Shown one piece after another: positions 10,328-19,571 of a stretch of DNA of 54,879 nucleotides; position 1 is the first letter of the stretch; every line of letters begins with the position of its first letter. Source of the stretch: Vitreoscilla sp. (GTDB taxonomy: Bacteria; Pseudomonadota; Gammaproteobacteria; Burkholderiales; Burkholderiaceae_C); NCBI GenBank assembly GCA_018780145.1, contig JADMKA010000005.1, positions 1 through 54,879 on the forward strand, read 5' to 3'. The notes beneath the pieces are model-generated. The model had not been told where the DNA came from. It saw nothing but the letters and a program-made list of their open reading frames with translations, and ran no database searches. Made by a program: the position numbers and the translations under genes.

Positions 10328-11368
10328 GTGAAGGTGCTGGGCATCGAATCCTCGTGCGACGAAACGGGCGTGGCCTTGGTCGAGGTCCTTGGTGCTGGCG
10401 TGCCACGGCTGCTCGGAGAGGCCTTGCACAGCCAGGTCCGCATGCACGAAGCCTATGGCGGCGTGGTGCCGGAACTGGCCTCGCGCGATCACGTTCGCCG
10501 TGTTCTCCCCCTGGCCGAGGCGGCCTTGTCGGAGGCCGGTCTGGCGCTGGCGGACATCGACCTGGTGGCCTTCACCCGCGGCCCCGGGCTGGCTGGCGCC
10601 TTGCTGGTGGGCGCCGGCGTGGCGTGCGGGCTGGCCGCCGCGCTGAACCGGCCGACTCTGGGGGTGCATCACCTGGAGGGGCACCTGCTGTCACCGTTCT
10701 TGTCGGCCGACCCGCCGGAGTTCCCGTTCGTCGCCCTGCTGGTCTCGGGCGGCCACACCCAGTTGATGCGGGTGAACGGGGTCGGGCGCTACGAACTGCT
10801 GGGTGAAACGATCGACGACGCCGCGGGCGAGGCCTTCGACAAGTCCGCCAAGCTGCTCGGCCTGGGCTACCCCGGCGGGCCGGCGCTGGCACGGCTGGCG
10901 GAGACGGGCCGCCCTGACGCCTTCGAGCTGCCGCGCCCGCTGCTGCACCAGCCCCATCTAGATTTCTCGTTCGCAGGCCTGAAGACGGCCGTGATGACCG
11001 CAGTGAAGAAGCTCGGCCCGCATCCCACCGACATCCAGCGGGCCGACCTTGCCGCCAGTACCCAGGCGGCCATCGTCGAGGTGCTGGTGCGCAAATCCCT
11101 GCGGGCACTGGAGCAGGCCGGGTTGGAACGCTTGGTGGTGGCCGGCGGCGTGGGTGCCAACACGGTGCTGCGCGCGAGCTTGAACGCCGCGTGCGCGCGC
11201 CGGGGCGTGCGGGTGCACTATCCGGAGCTGCGCTTGTGCACAGACAACGGCGCCATGATCGCGCTGGCGGCGGCCATGCGCTGCCAGGCCGGGTTGGCCA
11301 CCTCCCGCCGCGACCATCGGTTCGACGTGCGTCCTCGCTGGGACCTGGCAGACGCTGGCTGGGGCTGA
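10328..11368 (+). CDS. tsaD: tRNA N6-threonylcarbamoyladenosine transferase subunit TsaD
   Basis: Transfers the threonylcarbamoyl group to A37 of ANN-decoding tRNAs together with TsaB and TsaE. The 346-residue protein starts with [17 protein letters not shown] from a GTG codon at 10328. The metal-binding HxxxH is H115-H119 (HHLEGH), and glycine-rich ATP motifs of the ASKHA fold ([17 protein letters not shown]) follow. The partners tsaB and tsaE are not in the window. It is convergent with the metalloprotease gene. Confidence 0.96.
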   Translation: MKVLGIESSCDETGVALVEVLGAGVPRLLGEALHSQVRMHEAYGGVVPELASRDHVRRVLPLAEAALSEAGLALADIDLVAFTRGPGLAGALLVGAGVACGLAAALNRPTLGVHHLEGHLLSPFLSADPPEFPFVALLVSGGHTQLMRVNGVGRYELLGETIDDAAGEAFDKSAKLLGLGYPGGPALARLAETGRPDAFELPRPLLHQPHLDFSFAGLKTAVMTAVKKLGPHPTDIQRADLAASTQAAIVEVLVRKSLRALEQAGLERLVVAGGVGANTVLRASLNAACARRGVRVHYPELRLCTDNGAMIALAAAMRCQAGLATSRRDHRFDVRPRWDLADAGWG

Positions 11369-11378
11369 ACCCGCCATG

Positions 11379-11400
11379 AAAAGCGGCCCCGAAGGGCCGC
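11379..11400 (-). terminator. Intrinsic terminator of the metalloprotease gene
   Basis: Read on the minus strand: GCGGCCC, a TTCG tetraloop, GGGCCGC, then TTTT. The C(UUCG)G loop is exceptionally stable. It lies 29 bases beyond the metalloprotease stop and 14 bases from the tsaD stop, so it may also serve tsaD in the other direction, although without a T-run there. Confidence 0.75.
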
Positions 11401-11429
11401 CGTGGTCTGCCGAGAAGCGGGTCAGCGCA

Positions 11430-12302
11430 TCAGGGCGTGCGGTACTGCGCGTGCATCTGATCCATCCGCGTGGTCTGGCCCGCGGTGAAGTTGTCCATGC
11501 AGCTGTCGTCCGTGTAGTCCATGAAGTTGGTGATGGGATCCAGACCGGCCTTGCTGGCGCAGGAGTCCCGGCCCACCGGGCAGCCGAAGGCGGCCGACTT
11601 TTCGGCGGCGGTGTCGGACACGGAGTCGTTGGGGTTCTTGCAGCCGCCCTGGAACGTGTGGTACAGGCCGAGCCAATGGCCGACCTCGTGGGTGCCAGTG
11701 TCGCCCTCGTTGTAGGGCGCGGCGGTGCCGCCGGGCACGCTGCTGAACAGCACCACGACGCCATCCTGCTTCGGCTGGCTGGCGTAGCTGCTCGGGAAGG
11801 TCGCCCAGCCCAGCAGGCCGCCGCCCGGGTTGGCCGAGTAGAGGTTCAGGGTCTCGGCACCGCCCTTGCGCAGCGCCGCCTTGGCGTTCTTCTCGGCCGT
11901 GGAGCCGGGAGACATGGTGTACCAGGTCGCATTGGTGGTGCGGTCCACGCCCGCCAGGGTGAAGACGAACGGCGTGTTGGCATAGGCCGCGTTCAGCACG
12001 CTGATCTGGTCGGCGATCTGGGAATCAGGGATATTGCCGTTGGCCAGGCTCGTTCCCTTGTTGATCACGTGGAACCAGACCGGAACCGACACGGTGCCGG
12101 GTGCGCGGTGGGTGTCCATGCCGCGCGCGCTCTTCATGCGCAGGAAGGCGGTCAGGTTGTCGTCGATCGCGGCGCGCTCTGCGGCTTCCGGGGCCACCGT
12201 GTAGCAGCGGTGGCTCAGGTGGTCGTCCTTGGCGGCGAACGCCAGGTTGGCGGCAGCCAGCGTCGCAATGGCGGCCAGCGTCGTGGTGAGCTTGAATCGC
12301 AT
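11430..12302 (-). CDS. Secreted M43-type (pappalysin/cytophagalysin) zinc metalloprotease
   Basis: A 290-residue precursor with a Sec signal peptide (basic MRFK, hydrophobic stretch to about residue 22, likely cut near AFA-A). The extended zinc motif HEVGHWLGLYH is at residues 205-215: ligands H205, H209, H215, catalytic E206. The Met-turn is NFMDY (M261). Six cysteines outside the signal peptide suggest disulphides in the exported enzyme. Length and domain plan fit stand-alone bacterial M43 proteases, which degrade extracellular proteins; the substrate is unknown. It has its own promoter and terminator and is the only secreted hydrolase between housekeeping genes here, so it may be a later insertion. 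Confidence 0.9.
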   Translation of the reverse strand: MRFKLTTTLAAIATLAAANLAFAAKDDHLSHRCYTVAPEAAERAAIDDNLTAFLRMKSARGMDTHRAPGTVSVPVWFHVINKGTSLANGNIPDSQIADQISVLNAAYANTPFVFTLAGVDRTTNATWYTMSPGSTAEKNAKAALRKGGAETLNLYSANPGGGLLGWATFPSSYASQPKQDGVVVLFSSVPGGTAAPYNEGDTGTHEVGHWLGLYHTFQGGCKNPNDSVSDTAAEKSAAFGCPVGRDSCASKAGLDPITNFMDYTDDSCMDNFTAGQTTRMDQMHAQYRTP

Positions 12303-12411
12303 GGAAATCCTTCGTCAGTCAAAGGGGTGGGGCCCGTCCAACCCGGGACCGGCCTTCCAAGCTGGTCCCGGCTCCTCGTCGTGTCATTGGTCTGGCGGGC
12401 CGGTGAGGGGC

Positions 12412-12439
12412 AGTATAGGAAGCGCCGTTCAGCCGGCAA
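12412..12439 (-). promoter_or_regulatory. Candidate promoter of the metalloprotease gene
   Basis: On the minus strand: TTGCCG (12439-12434), a 16-base spacer and TATACT (12417-12412). The -10 matches 5 of 6, the -35 4 of 6. This predicts a leader of about 100 bases before the start at 12302. Confidence 0.45.
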
Positions 12440-12531
12440 GGTGGATTCCCCGGGGCGGGGCCGTGCCTGGCTGGCACCATGACGCTTCATGAACATCGGC
12501 TGGCGGGCCGGGGCAGGAACGCGGTATCGGG

Positions 12532-12537
12532 TATACT
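12532..12537 (+). promoter_or_regulatory. -10 element of the candidate rpsO promoter
   Basis: TATACT (5 of 6 to consensus) 155 bases before the rpsO start. No recognisable -35 hexamer lies 16-18 bases upstream, so the call rests on the -10 and position only. Confidence 0.4.
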
Positions 12538-12691
12538 CCTTAGGTTACACATTCCACGCCTTGCGCTTGGGGGTGTGACAAGCACGACCCGGGTCGGTTT
12601 CACCCGGGCTCGCAAGTCCATAACGGAAACCGTTCGGCTCGGCCTGGCATGCAGGTGCGGCGGCGGCTTCCACCACACAAAGGAAATCGCC

Positions 12692-12961
12692 ATGTCCGTG
12701 GCTGAACTCAACAAGGCCGACATCGTCAAGGCCCACGCCCGCGGCGCTGCCGATACCGGGTCCCCCGAAGTCCAGGTGGCTCTGCTCACCGCTCGCATCA
12801 ACGAGCTGACCCCCCACTTCAAGACCCACCTGAAGGACCACCACGGCCGCCGTGGCCTGCTGAAGATGGTCAATTCGCGCAAGCGTCTGCTGGCCTACCT
12901 GAAGGCCAAGGACGCGGACCGCTACACCGCGCTGATCCAGAAGCTGGGCCTGCGCAAGTAA
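12692..12961 (+). CDS. rpsO: 30S ribosomal protein S15
   Basis: Primary 16S rRNA-binding protein of the small-subunit platform, 89 residues, the universal length. Conserved stretches [33 protein letters not shown] and the C-terminal LIQKLGLRK are all present. The start ATG at 12692 follows AAAGGA; an open frame continues 5' but has no similarity. It precedes pnp as in E. coli and most proteobacteria, with an intrinsic terminator between the two. Confidence 0.98.
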   Translation: MSVAELNKADIVKAHARGAADTGSPEVQVALLTARINELTPHFKTHLKDHHGRRGLLKMVNSRKRLLAYLKAKDADRYTALIQKLGLRK

Positions 12962-12979
12962 GCCGCATCACATGACCGG

Positions 12980-13021
12980 GAGCCTGTCTGGAACTGTCGC
13001 CAGCACAGGCTCTTTGTCTTT
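12980..13021 (+). terminator. Terminator between rpsO and pnp
   Basis: GAGCCTGT (12980-12987) pairs perfectly with ACAGGCTC (13005-13012); an inner CTGG/CCAG extends the stem past a bulge; the tail is TTTGTCTTT. A similar attenuating terminator separates rpsO and pnp in E. coli. Confidence 0.75.
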
Positions 13022-13045
13022 GGAGTTGAGGCTCGGGGTACTGTC

Positions 13046-13090
13046 GTGTCATTCCAGGGGGAGGGTGCAGACCTCCCGCTGGAATGGCAT
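13046..13090 (+). promoter_or_regulatory. Long leader hairpin upstream of pnp
   Basis: CATTCCAG (13050-13057) pairs with CTGGAATG (13079-13086); after one G-G mismatch the stem goes on with GGGAGG (13059-13064) against CCTCCC (13072-13077), and outward with G-U and Watson-Crick pairs to 13046/13090. The result is about 18 pairs around a 7-base loop, without a T-run. It ends 75 bases before the pnp start. E. coli pnp mRNA carries a leader stem-loop cut by RNase III as the first step of PNPase autoregulation; this is a structural candidate for the same device. Confidence 0.6.
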
Positions 13091-13165
13091 ACCGCCCGAA
13101 ACCTGCGAGCTCCCGGTCCCATGACGCCACCGCAAGCGCGTCGCACATTCACCGGAGACTCACCC

Positions 13166-15487
13166 ATGAGCATGTTCAACAAGGTCACCAAGACCTTCCA
13201 GTGGGGCCCCCATCAGGTCACCATGGAAACCGGCGAGATCGCCCGCCAATCGTCCGGCGCCGTGCTGGTCAACATCGAAGACACCGTGGTGCTGGCCACC
13301 GTGGTCGCCAAGAGTACCGCCAAGGCCGGCCAGGATTTCTTCCCGCTGACGGTCGACTACATCGAAAAGACCTACGCCGCCGGCAAGATCCCCGGCAGCT
13401 TCTTCAAGCGTGAAGGCCGCCCGAGCGAGCTGGAGACCCTGACCAGCCGCCTGATCGACCGACCGATCCGCCCGCTGTTCCCGGAAGGCTTCTTCAATGA
13501 AGTGCAGGTCGTCATCCATGTGATGAGCCTGAACCCCGAGGTGCAGGCCGACATCGCCTCGATGATCGCCACCAGCGCTGCCCTGGCCATCTCCGGCATC
13601 CCGTTCAATGGCCCGATCGGGGCCGCCCGGGTGGGCTACATCAACGGCGAGTACGTGCTGAACCCGGGCAAGACCCAATTGCTCGACTCCAAGATGGACC
13701 TGATCGTCGCCGGCACCGAAGCGGCCGTGCTGATGGTCGAGTCCGAGGCGGATCAACTGCCGGAAGACGTGATGCTGGGCGCCGTGGTGTTCGGCCACGA
13801 CCAGGGCCGGATCGCCATCAACGCGATCCACGAGCTGGTGCGTGATGCTGGCAAGCCTTCCTGGAACTGGCAAGCGCCGGCCAAGGACGAGCCCTTCATC
13901 GCCAAGGTGAACGAGCTGGCCGAGGGCCCGCTGCGCGCCGCCTACCAGATCCGCTCCAAGCAGGCCCGCACGCAGGCTTGCCGCGATGCCTACGCCTCGG
14001 TCAAGTCTGCACTGACCGCTGACGGCCTGGTGTTCGACGGCGTCGAACTCGAAGGCCTGCTGTTCGAGATCGAAGCCCGCATCGTGCGCGGCCAGATCCT
14101 CGCCGGCGAGCCGCGCATCGACGGCCGCGACACCCGCACCGTGCGTGGCATCGAGATCCGCAACGGCGTGCTGCCCCGCGTCCACGGTTCGGCGCTGTTC
14201 ACCCGCGGTGAAACGCAGGCGCTGGTCGCGGCCACACTGGGCACCGAGCGCGACTCGCAGAAGATCGACGCGCTGGCCGGCGAGTTCAGCGAGCACTTCA
14301 TGCTGCACTACAACATGCCCCCGTTCGCCACCGGCGAAACCGGCCGCGTGGGCAGCCCGAAGCGCCGCGAGATCGGCCACGGCCGCCTTGCCAAGCGTGC
14401 GCTGGTGGCCGTGCTGCCGGATCGCTCCGACTTCCCGTACTCTATGCGCGTGGTCTCGGAGATCACCGAGTCGAACGGCTCCTCGTCGATGGCCTCGGTC
14501 TGCGGTGGCTGCCTGTCGCTGATGGACGCTGGCGTGCCGCTGAAGGCGCACGTGGCCGGCATCGCCATGGGCCTGATCAAGGAAGGCAACCGCTTCGCGG
14601 TGCTGACCGACATCCTGGGCGACGAGGATCACCTGGGCGACATGGATTTCAAGGTGGCCGGCACCACGCAGGGCATCACCGCGCTGCAGATGGACATCAA
14701 GATCCAGGGCATCACCAAGGAGATCATGCAGGTCGCCCTGGCGCAGGCCAAGGAGGCCCGGCTGCACATCCTGGGCAAGATGGTCGAGGCCATGGGCGGT
14801 GCGAAGGCCGAGATCTCGCAGTTCGCGCCGCGCCTGTACACCATGAAGATCAATCCGGAGAAGATCCGTGACGTGATCGGCAAGGGTGGTGCGACCATCC
14901 GTGCGCTGACCGAGGAAACCGGCACCCAGATCAACATCGACGAAGACGGCACCATCACCATCGCGTCGACCGATGGCGACAAGGCGGCGTTCGCCAAGAA
15001 GCGCATCGAGGAGATCACCGCCGAAGCCGAGATCGGCAAGGTCTACGAAGGCCCGGTCACCAAGATCCTGGACTTCGGTGCCCTGATCAACATCCTGCCC
15101 GGCAAGGACGGCCTGCTGCACATCAGTCAGATCGCCCACCAGCGCGTCGAGAAGGTCACCGACTTCCTCACCGAAGGCCAGATCGTCAAGGTCAAGGTCC
15201 TCGAGACGGACGAGAAGGGCCGCATCAAGCTGTCCATGAAGGCCCTGCTGGACCGCCCGGAGGGCATGGAAGAGGAGCGCTACGAGCGCCCGCCGCGCCG
15301 TGAATACGGTGACCGAGGCGATCGCGGGGACCGGGGTGGTCGTGGCGGCGACCGCGGTGACCGCCCCCGCCGCGAGCGCGCCGAGCAGCGCCCCGAGGGT
15401 GCCGCCGACGTGCCGGCCGAGGAGGGTGCCGCCCAGGCCCAGCAACAGCAGCAGCAAGAACTGCCGCCGCAGGACCAGCACCAGTAA
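13166..15487 (+). CDS. pnp: Polyribonucleotide nucleotidyltransferase (PNPase)
   Basis: 3'-5' phosphorolytic exoribonuclease of the degradosome. The 773-residue product has two RNase PH domains (first about residues 12-145, second about 310-540), then a KH domain from about 560 with the GKGG loop, an S1 domain from about 624, and an unusual tail from about 697 that is rich in Arg-Gly-Asp repeats ([14 protein letters not shown]) and ends with a glutamine run. The start ATG at 13166 follows CGGAGA; ATG at 13172 is an alternative. Upstream frame is open but lies in the leader hairpin. Confidence 0.97.
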   Translation: MSMFNKVTKTFQWGPHQVTMETGEIARQSSGAVLVNIEDTVVLATVVAKSTAKAGQDFFPLTVDYIEKTYAAGKIPGSFFKREGRPSELETLTSRLIDRPIRPLFPEGFFNEVQVVIHVMSLNPEVQADIASMIATSAALAISGIPFNGPIGAARVGYINGEYVLNPGKTQLLDSKMDLIVAGTEAAVLMVESEADQLPEDVMLGAVVFGHDQGRIAINAIHELVRDAGKPSWNWQAPAKDEPFIAKVNELAEGPLRAAYQIRSKQARTQACRDAYASVKSALTADGLVFDGVELEGLLFEIEARIVRGQILAGEPRIDGRDTRTVRGIEIRNGVLPRVHGSALFTRGETQALVAATLGTERDSQKIDALAGEFSEHFMLHYNMPPFATGETGRVGSPKRREIGHGRLAKRALVAVLPDRSDFPYSMRVVSEITESNGSSSMASVCGGCLSLMDAGVPLKAHVAGIAMGLIKEGNRFAVLTDILGDEDHLGDMDFKVAGTTQGITALQMDIKIQGITKEIMQVALAQAKEARLHILGKMVEAMGGAKAEISQFAPRLYTMKINPEKIRDVIGKGGATIRALTEETGTQINIDEDGTITIASTDGDKAAFAKKRIEEITAEAEIGKVYEGPVTKILDFGALINILPGKDGLLHISQIAHQRVEKVTDFLTEGQIVKVKVLETDEKGRIKLSMKALLDRPEGMEEERYERPPRREYGDRGDRGDRGGRGGDRGDRPRRERAEQRPEGAADVPAEEGAAQAQQQQQQELPPQDQHQ

Positions 15488-15512
15488 CGCACTGGTCATC
15501 GGAACACCCACG

Positions 15513-16511
15513 ATGCGTGCCATTGCGATCCGCGAGTTCGGCGGCCCCGAGGTGCTGGTCGAGGCCGTCCGGCCCGATCCGCAGCCGGGGGCCGGCGAGT
15601 TGCTGTTGCGCGTGGCGGCGTCTGGGGTGAACCGCCCGGATGTCCTTCAACGCAAGGGTGCCTATGCCCCGCCTCCCGGGGCTCCGGACCTGCCGGGCCT
15701 CGAAGTCGCCGGCACGGTGGTGTCGGGTGATGCCGAGGCCATGGCTGGCGCCGGCCTGCGAGTCGGCGACCGTGTCTGTGCCCTGGTGGCCGGTGGCGGT
15801 TATGCCGAGCTTTGCGTGGCGCCGGTCGTGCAGTGCCTGCCCGTGCCGGCGGGTTGGAGCCTGGTCGAGGCCGCAGGCTTGCCCGAGACCTTCTTCACCG
15901 TCTGGTCGAACGTGTTCGACCGTGGCGGTCTGCAGGCCGGGCAGACCTTGCTGATCCAGGGCGGCTCGTCCGGCATTGGCGTCACCGCGATCCAACTGGC
16001 CAAGGCCATGGGCGCTGCCGTGATCGTCACGGCTGGCAGCGACGAAAAGTGCGCCGCGTGCCTGGCGCTGGGCGCCGACCATGCGATCAACTACCGCACG
16101 GCCGACTTCGCCGCCGAAGTGAAGCGGCTGACTGCCGACCGGGGTGTCGACGTGGTGCTCGACATGGTGGCCGGCGACTACGTTGCTCGTGAGCTGAGCT
16201 GCCTGGCCGATGACGGCCGGCTGGTGATCATTGCGGTCCAGGGCGGCGTGAAATCCGAGATCAACGCGGGCGAGGTGCTCCGGCGCCGGCTGACCATCAC
16301 CGGATCCACGCTGCGGCCGCGCCCAGTCGCCTTCAAGGCGGCGATTGCACGCGCCCTGCGGGAGCAGGTCTGGCCCCTGCTGGAGGCCGGGCGGATCAAG
16401 CCGGTCATCGAGCGTGTGTTCGAAGCCGGTCAGGCCTGCGAAGCCCATTCCCTGATGGAGTCGAACCAGCATGTGGGCAAGATCCTGCTGCGCTGGTCGG
16501 CCGAATCGTGA
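15513..16511 (+). CDS. NAD(P)H quinone oxidoreductase, PIG3-like
   Basis: Medium-chain dehydrogenase/reductase without structural zinc motif (332 residues). The N-terminal GroES-like part holds [12 protein letters not shown]...PGLEVAGTV and the Rossmann part holds [19 protein letters not shown], followed by [10 protein letters not shown]. This is the pattern of TP53I3/PIG3-type quinone reductases, which use NADPH. It starts 25 bases after pnp and ends on the GTGA where an alternative tpiA start begins, so pnp-qor-tpiA may be one transcript. Physiological quinone substrate is not determinable. Confidence 0.88.
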   Translation: MRAIAIREFGGPEVLVEAVRPDPQPGAGELLLRVAASGVNRPDVLQRKGAYAPPPGAPDLPGLEVAGTVVSGDAEAMAGAGLRVGDRVCALVAGGGYAELCVAPVVQCLPVPAGWSLVEAAGLPETFFTVWSNVFDRGGLQAGQTLLIQGGSSGIGVTAIQLAKAMGAAVIVTAGSDEKCAACLALGADHAINYRTADFAAEVKRLTADRGVDVVLDMVAGDYVARELSCLADDGRLVIIAVQGGVKSEINAGEVLRRRLTITGSTLRPRPVAFKAAIARALREQVWPLLEAGRIKPVIERVFEAGQACEAHSLMESNQHVGKILLRWSAES

Positions 16512-16531
16512 CAACACAGGAACTGAATAAC

Positions 16532-17272
16532 ATGCGACGCAAGTTGGTGGCAGGCAACTGGAAGATGCATGGCAGCCACAAGGCGAATGCCGATCTGCTG
16601 GCCGGTATCGCGCAGGCGCGCCCGTTCGGGTGCGATGTGGCGGTCTGCCCGCCGTTCCCCTACCTGTCGGAGGCTGCCGTAGCCTTGGCCGGCAGCGACA
16701 TCCGCTGGGGTGCCCAGGACTGCTCGGCGCACGAGCAAGGCGCCTACACCGGCGAGGTGTCGGTGGCCATGCTGGCCGAGTTCGGCTGCCGTTACGTGAT
16801 CGTGGGTCACTCCGAGCGCCGCGCCTACCACGGCGAGAGCGATCAACTGGTGGCCGACAAGGCCAAGGCCGCGCTGGCCCGCGGCGTGACTCCCATCGTC
16901 TGTGTGGGCGAGACACTGGCCCAGCGTGATGCCGGCGAGACCGAGGCTGTGGTCAAGCGACAGCTGTCGGCCGTGATCCACACGCTGGCGCATTGCGCCG
17001 GTGAGATGGTAGTGGCCTACGAGCCCGTCTGGGCCATCGGCACCGGCCGCACCGCCAGCCCCGAACAGGCCCAGGCCGTGCACGCGGTGCTCCGCGCCCA
17101 GTTGCGCGCGGCCACGGCCCATGCCGACGCGATGCAGATCCTCTACGGCGGCAGCGTCAAGCCCGACAACGCCGCCACCTTGTTTGCGCAGGCGGACATC
17201 GACGGCGGTCTCATCGGCGGTGCCGCCCTGAAGGCGGCCGACTTCGTCGCCATCTGCCGCGCTGCGGGCTGA
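16532..17272 (+). CDS. tpiA: Triosephosphate isomerase
   Basis: Interconverts dihydroxyacetone phosphate and glyceraldehyde 3-phosphate in glycolysis and gluconeogenesis. 246 residues; catalytic K11 (AGNWKMHG), H93 (VGHSERR) and E164 ([11 protein letters not shown]) are all in place, and the phosphate loop YGGSVKPDN is present. ATG at 16532 is preferred because AGGA stands 11 bases upstream and the family starts with [10 protein letters not shown]; a GTG at 16508 overlapping the previous stop would add eight residues. Confidence 0.97.
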   Translation: MRRKLVAGNWKMHGSHKANADLLAGIAQARPFGCDVAVCPPFPYLSEAAVALAGSDIRWGAQDCSAHEQGAYTGEVSVAMLAEFGCRYVIVGHSERRAYHGESDQLVADKAKAALARGVTPIVCVGETLAQRDAGETEAVVKRQLSAVIHTLAHCAGEMVVAYEPVWAIGTGRTASPEQAQAVHAVLRAQLRAATAHADAMQILYGGSVKPDNAATLFAQADIDGGLIGGAALKAADFVAICRAAG

Positions 17273-17314
17273 GTGCCCGCCCCAACCCATTGAATATTTC
17301 GGAGTCTTCACAAC

Positions 17315-17680
17315 ATGCATATCTGGTTGAACCTGCTCGTCGCGCTGCAAATGCTGTCAGCCGTCGTGATGATCGGCCTCGTGCTGGTGCAGCACGGCAA
17401 GGGCGCCGACATGGGCGCTTCCTTCGGCAGCGGTGCCTCGGGCAGCTTGTTCGGCGCCACCGGCAGCGCCAACTTCTTGTCGCGGTCGACAGCGGTCTGT
17501 GCCACGGTGTTCTTCGTGGCCACGCTCGCACTGGCCTTCATTTCCAACGCCGGTGGCGGCCAGCGTGAGGCTGGCGGCAGCATCCTCGACCGCGCAGCGC
17601 CCGCGTTGGTGGGTGCCTCGGGGGCGGCGTCGGCACCAGCACCGGCCGCATCGGCCGGCCCTGCGATCCCGACGCAGTGA
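17315..17680 (+). CDS. secG: Preprotein translocase subunit SecG
   Basis: Small inner-membrane subunit of the SecYEG translocon, 121 residues. Two hydrophobic segments, about residues 4-24 and 53-74, flank the conserved loop QHGKGADMGASFGSGASGSLFG; the C-terminus is a low-complexity Ala/Ser/Pro tail. A GGAG motif lies upstream (tttcggagtcttcacaac). The order tpiA-secG-tRNA-Leu-nuo is shared by many beta- and gammaproteobacteria. Confidence 0.94.
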   Translation: MHIWLNLLVALQMLSAVVMIGLVLVQHGKGADMGASFGSGASGSLFGATGSANFLSRSTAVCATVFFVATLALAFISNAGGGQREAGGSILDRAAPALVGASGAASAPAPAASAGPAIPTQ

Positions 17681-17821
17681 GGGGTGGCCGCGTTGCTGTT
17701 GCGCCGCGGCAAAACCCTCGGGAAGCCCCTGCTTTCGGGCTAGAATTCAAGGCTGTTCAGCGAGCCATTCCTCACGCAAGCTGAACAACAACGCAAGGCT
17801 GTCACGATGAAGCAGCCCAGC

Positions 17822-17906
17822 GCCGACGTGGTGAAATTGGTAGACACGCTATCTTGAGGGGGTAGTGGCGAAAGCTGTGCGAGTTCGAGTCTCGCCGTCG
17901 GCACCA
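17822..17906 (+). tRNA. tRNA-Leu (anticodon GAG)
   Basis: 85 bases including an encoded CCA. Acceptor arms GCCGACG (17822-17828) and CGTCGGC (17896-17902) pair fully, with A as discriminator. The anticodon stem CTATC/GGTAG encloses the loop TTGAGGG, giving anticodon GAG for CUC/CUU leucine codons. A long variable arm (TGGCGAAAGCT region) and the T-arm GCGAG-TTCGAGT-CTCGC mark it as class II leucine tRNA. E. coli also has its tRNA-Leu(GAG) gene right after secG. Confidence 0.97.
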
Positions 17907-17983
17907 AGCAAGGATTCGATCCGATCGGTCTGGCCCTCATCCGGCGCCGGGCCGGGCGCCCTGGAGACAACAGGGGCCAAGAT

Positions 17984-18017
17984 GGGCGCGCGGGCAATGC
18001 ACGGCGCGCCCTTTCTT
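17984..18017 (+). terminator. Terminator between tRNA-Leu and nuoA
   Basis: Stem GGGCGCGC (17984-17991) with GCGCGCCC (18004-18011), a 12-base loop, and the tail TTTCTT. It would end the secG/tRNA transcript, yet only 42 bases separate it from nuoA, leaving little room for a separate nuo promoter; the hairpin may therefore be an attenuator of the nuo operon. Confidence 0.6.
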
Positions 18018-18059
18018 GTGACCGGATGGGACAACTGACGACTGCTGGAACACGCCGAC

Positions 18060-18419
18060 ATGGACCTGCAACCCTACCTCCCCGTCATTCTCTTCATCCT
18101 GGTCGGCGCTGCGGTGGGTGTTGCCCCGCAGGTCATCGGCTTCATCTTCGGCCCCAACCGGCCGGATGCCGAGAAAAACTCCCCCTACGAATGCGGCTTC
18201 GAGGCCTTCGAAGACGCGCGCATGAAGTTCGACGTTCGCTACTACCTGGTGGCGATCTTGTTCATCCTGTTCGACCTCGAGATCGCATTCCTGTTCCCCT
18301 GGGCCGTCGCGCTCAAAGACATCGGGGCGTCAGGTTTCTGGGCGATGATGGTCTTCCTGACCATCCTGGTCGTCGGATTCATCTACGAATGGAAAAAGGG
18401 CGCTCTCGATTGGGAGTGA
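18060..18419 (+). CDS. nuoA: NADH-quinone oxidoreductase subunit A
   Basis: Membrane-arm subunit of complex I near the quinone site, 119 residues with three hydrophobic segments (about 8-28, 62-82, 89-109). The conserved loop between helices 1 and 2 has the [20 protein letters not shown]-type sequence with the family cysteine, and helix 2 begins with [14 protein letters not shown]. First gene of the fourteen-gene nuo operon; start ATG directly follows the short region after the terminator hairpin. Confidence 0.97.
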   Translation: MDLQPYLPVILFILVGAAVGVAPQVIGFIFGPNRPDAEKNSPYECGFEAFEDARMKFDVRYYLVAILFILFDLEIAFLFPWAVALKDIGASGFWAMMVFLTILVVGFIYEWKKGALDWE

Positions 18420-18483
18420 CCCCGCCCACGGGCAGTACGCGCGTCCGGCAACGGCCGCCATCGCATCGGGAAGCAGGCATCAG

Positions 18484-18960
18484 ATGGGTATCGAAGGCGT
18501 TCTGAAAGAAGGCTTTGTCACCACCTCGGTCGACAAGCTGATCAACTGGTCCAAGACCGGTTCCTTGTGGCCCATGACCTTTGGTCTGGCATGTTGCGCG
18601 GTCGAAATGATGCATGCCGGTGCGGCGCGCTATGACATCGACCGCTTCGGCATGCTGTTCCGGCCAAGCCCGCGCCAGAGCGACCTGATGATCGTCGCCG
18701 GCACGCTGTGCAACAAGATGGCACCGGCACTGCGCAAGGTCTACGACCAGATGGCCGAACCGCGCTGGGTGCTCTCGATGGGCTCCTGCGCCAACGGCGG
18801 TGGCTACTACCACTACAGCTACTCGGTGGTCCGCGGCTGCGACCGCATCGTGCCAGTCGATGTCTACGTGCCGGGCTGCCCGCCCACGGCCGAGGCGCTT
18901 CTCTACGGCATCCTCCAGCTGCAGGCGAAAATTCGCCGAGAAAACACGATTGCCCGTTGA
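18484..18960 (+). CDS. nuoB: NADH-quinone oxidoreductase subunit B
   Basis: Peripheral-arm subunit that carries cluster N2, the last electron donor to ubiquinone. 158 residues; N2 ligands are the tandem C37-C38 ([10 protein letters not shown]), C102 ([10 protein letters not shown]) and C132 ([11 protein letters not shown]). 64 non-coding bases separate it from nuoA, the largest gap in the operon. Complete compared with family length. Confidence 0.98.
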   Translation: MGIEGVLKEGFVTTSVDKLINWSKTGSLWPMTFGLACCAVEMMHAGAARYDIDRFGMLFRPSPRQSDLMIVAGTLCNKMAPALRKVYDQMAEPRWVLSMGSCANGGGYYHYSYSVVRGCDRIVPVDVYVPGCPPTAEALLYGILQLQAKIRRENTIAR

Positions 18961-18970
18961 AGGCGTCCGC

Positions 18971-19570
18971 ATGACCCAGAAACTCGACAACCTGCAGGCC
19001 GCGCTCGAGGCGGCCCTCGGCGGGCGAATCCAGGCCTTCAAGCGCGATCGAGGCGAGATCACCATCACGGTGTCGGCCGCTGACTGGTTCGACCTCGCGA
19101 TCCAGCTGCGCGACGACCCGACCTTGAAGTTCGAGCAACTCGTCGACCTGTGCGGGCTGGACATGTCCAGCTACAAGGACGAGCCGCTGCAAGGTTTGCG
19201 CTACTGTGCGGTCTCGCATCTGCTGTCGGTGAGCCTGAACTGGCGCCTGCGGGTCAAGGTGTTCGCGCCGGACGACCAGGTGCCGGTGGTGCCGTCGGTG
19301 ACCCCGGTGTGGAGCTCCGCCAACTGGTTCGAACGTGAGGCCTTCGATCTGTACGGCCTGATCTTCGAAGGCCACAACGACCTGCGCCGCATCCTCACCG
19401 ACTACGGCTTCATCGGCCACCCGATGCGCAAGGACTTCCCGGTCTCCGGGCACGTCGAGATGCGCTACGACGAGCAGACGCGTCGCGTGGTCTACCAGCC
19501 GGTGACGATCGAGCCGCGCGAGATCACGCCGCGCGTGATCCGCGAAGACAACTACGGCAGCCTGCACTGA
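18971..19570 (+). CDS. nuoC: NADH-quinone oxidoreductase subunit C
   Basis: 30-kDa type subunit of the peripheral arm, 199 residues. The signature [22 protein letters not shown] is seen in the C-terminal half ([18 protein letters not shown]) followed by [14 protein letters not shown]. It is a separate gene, not fused to nuoD as in E. coli. Start ATG at 18971 comes 10 bases after the nuoB stop; the open frame extends upstream inside nuoB but is not used. Confidence 0.97.
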   Translation: MTQKLDNLQAALEAALGGRIQAFKRDRGEITITVSAADWFDLAIQLRDDPTLKFEQLVDLCGLDMSSYKDEPLQGLRYCAVSHLLSVSLNWRLRVKVFAPDDQVPVVPSVTPVWSSANWFEREAFDLYGLIFEGHNDLRRILTDYGFIGHPMRKDFPVSGHVEMRYDEQTRRVVYQPVTIEPREITPRVIREDNYGSLH

Positions 19571-19571
19571 C

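Larger units (their letters stand above)
12303..12691. other. Intergenic region between metalloprotease and rpsO
   Basis: 389 bases without a convincing gene. Besides the minus-strand promoter at 12412-12439 and a plus-strand TATACT at 12532-12537, the part after 12541 would be the rpsO leader. That leader has two inverted repeats: CCCGGGT (12588-12594) with ACCCGGG (12602-12608), and AACGG (12622-12626) with CCGTT (12630-12634). Ribosomal protein S15 represses its own mRNA in several bacteria through leader structures, so these are candidate S15 sites, without direct support. Confidence 0.45.

Noticed and set aside
13046-13165. N-terminal extension of PNPase from an upstream in-frame start
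   Set aside because: The 40 extra codons lie in the leader hairpin, have no similarity to PNPase, and ATG 13166 has its own ribosome binding site.
17723-17741. Terminator after secG (AGCCC/GGGCT hairpin)
   Set aside because: Stem is only 5 bp and no T-run follows; TAGAAT at 17741-17746 could be a tRNA promoter -10 but lacks a -35.
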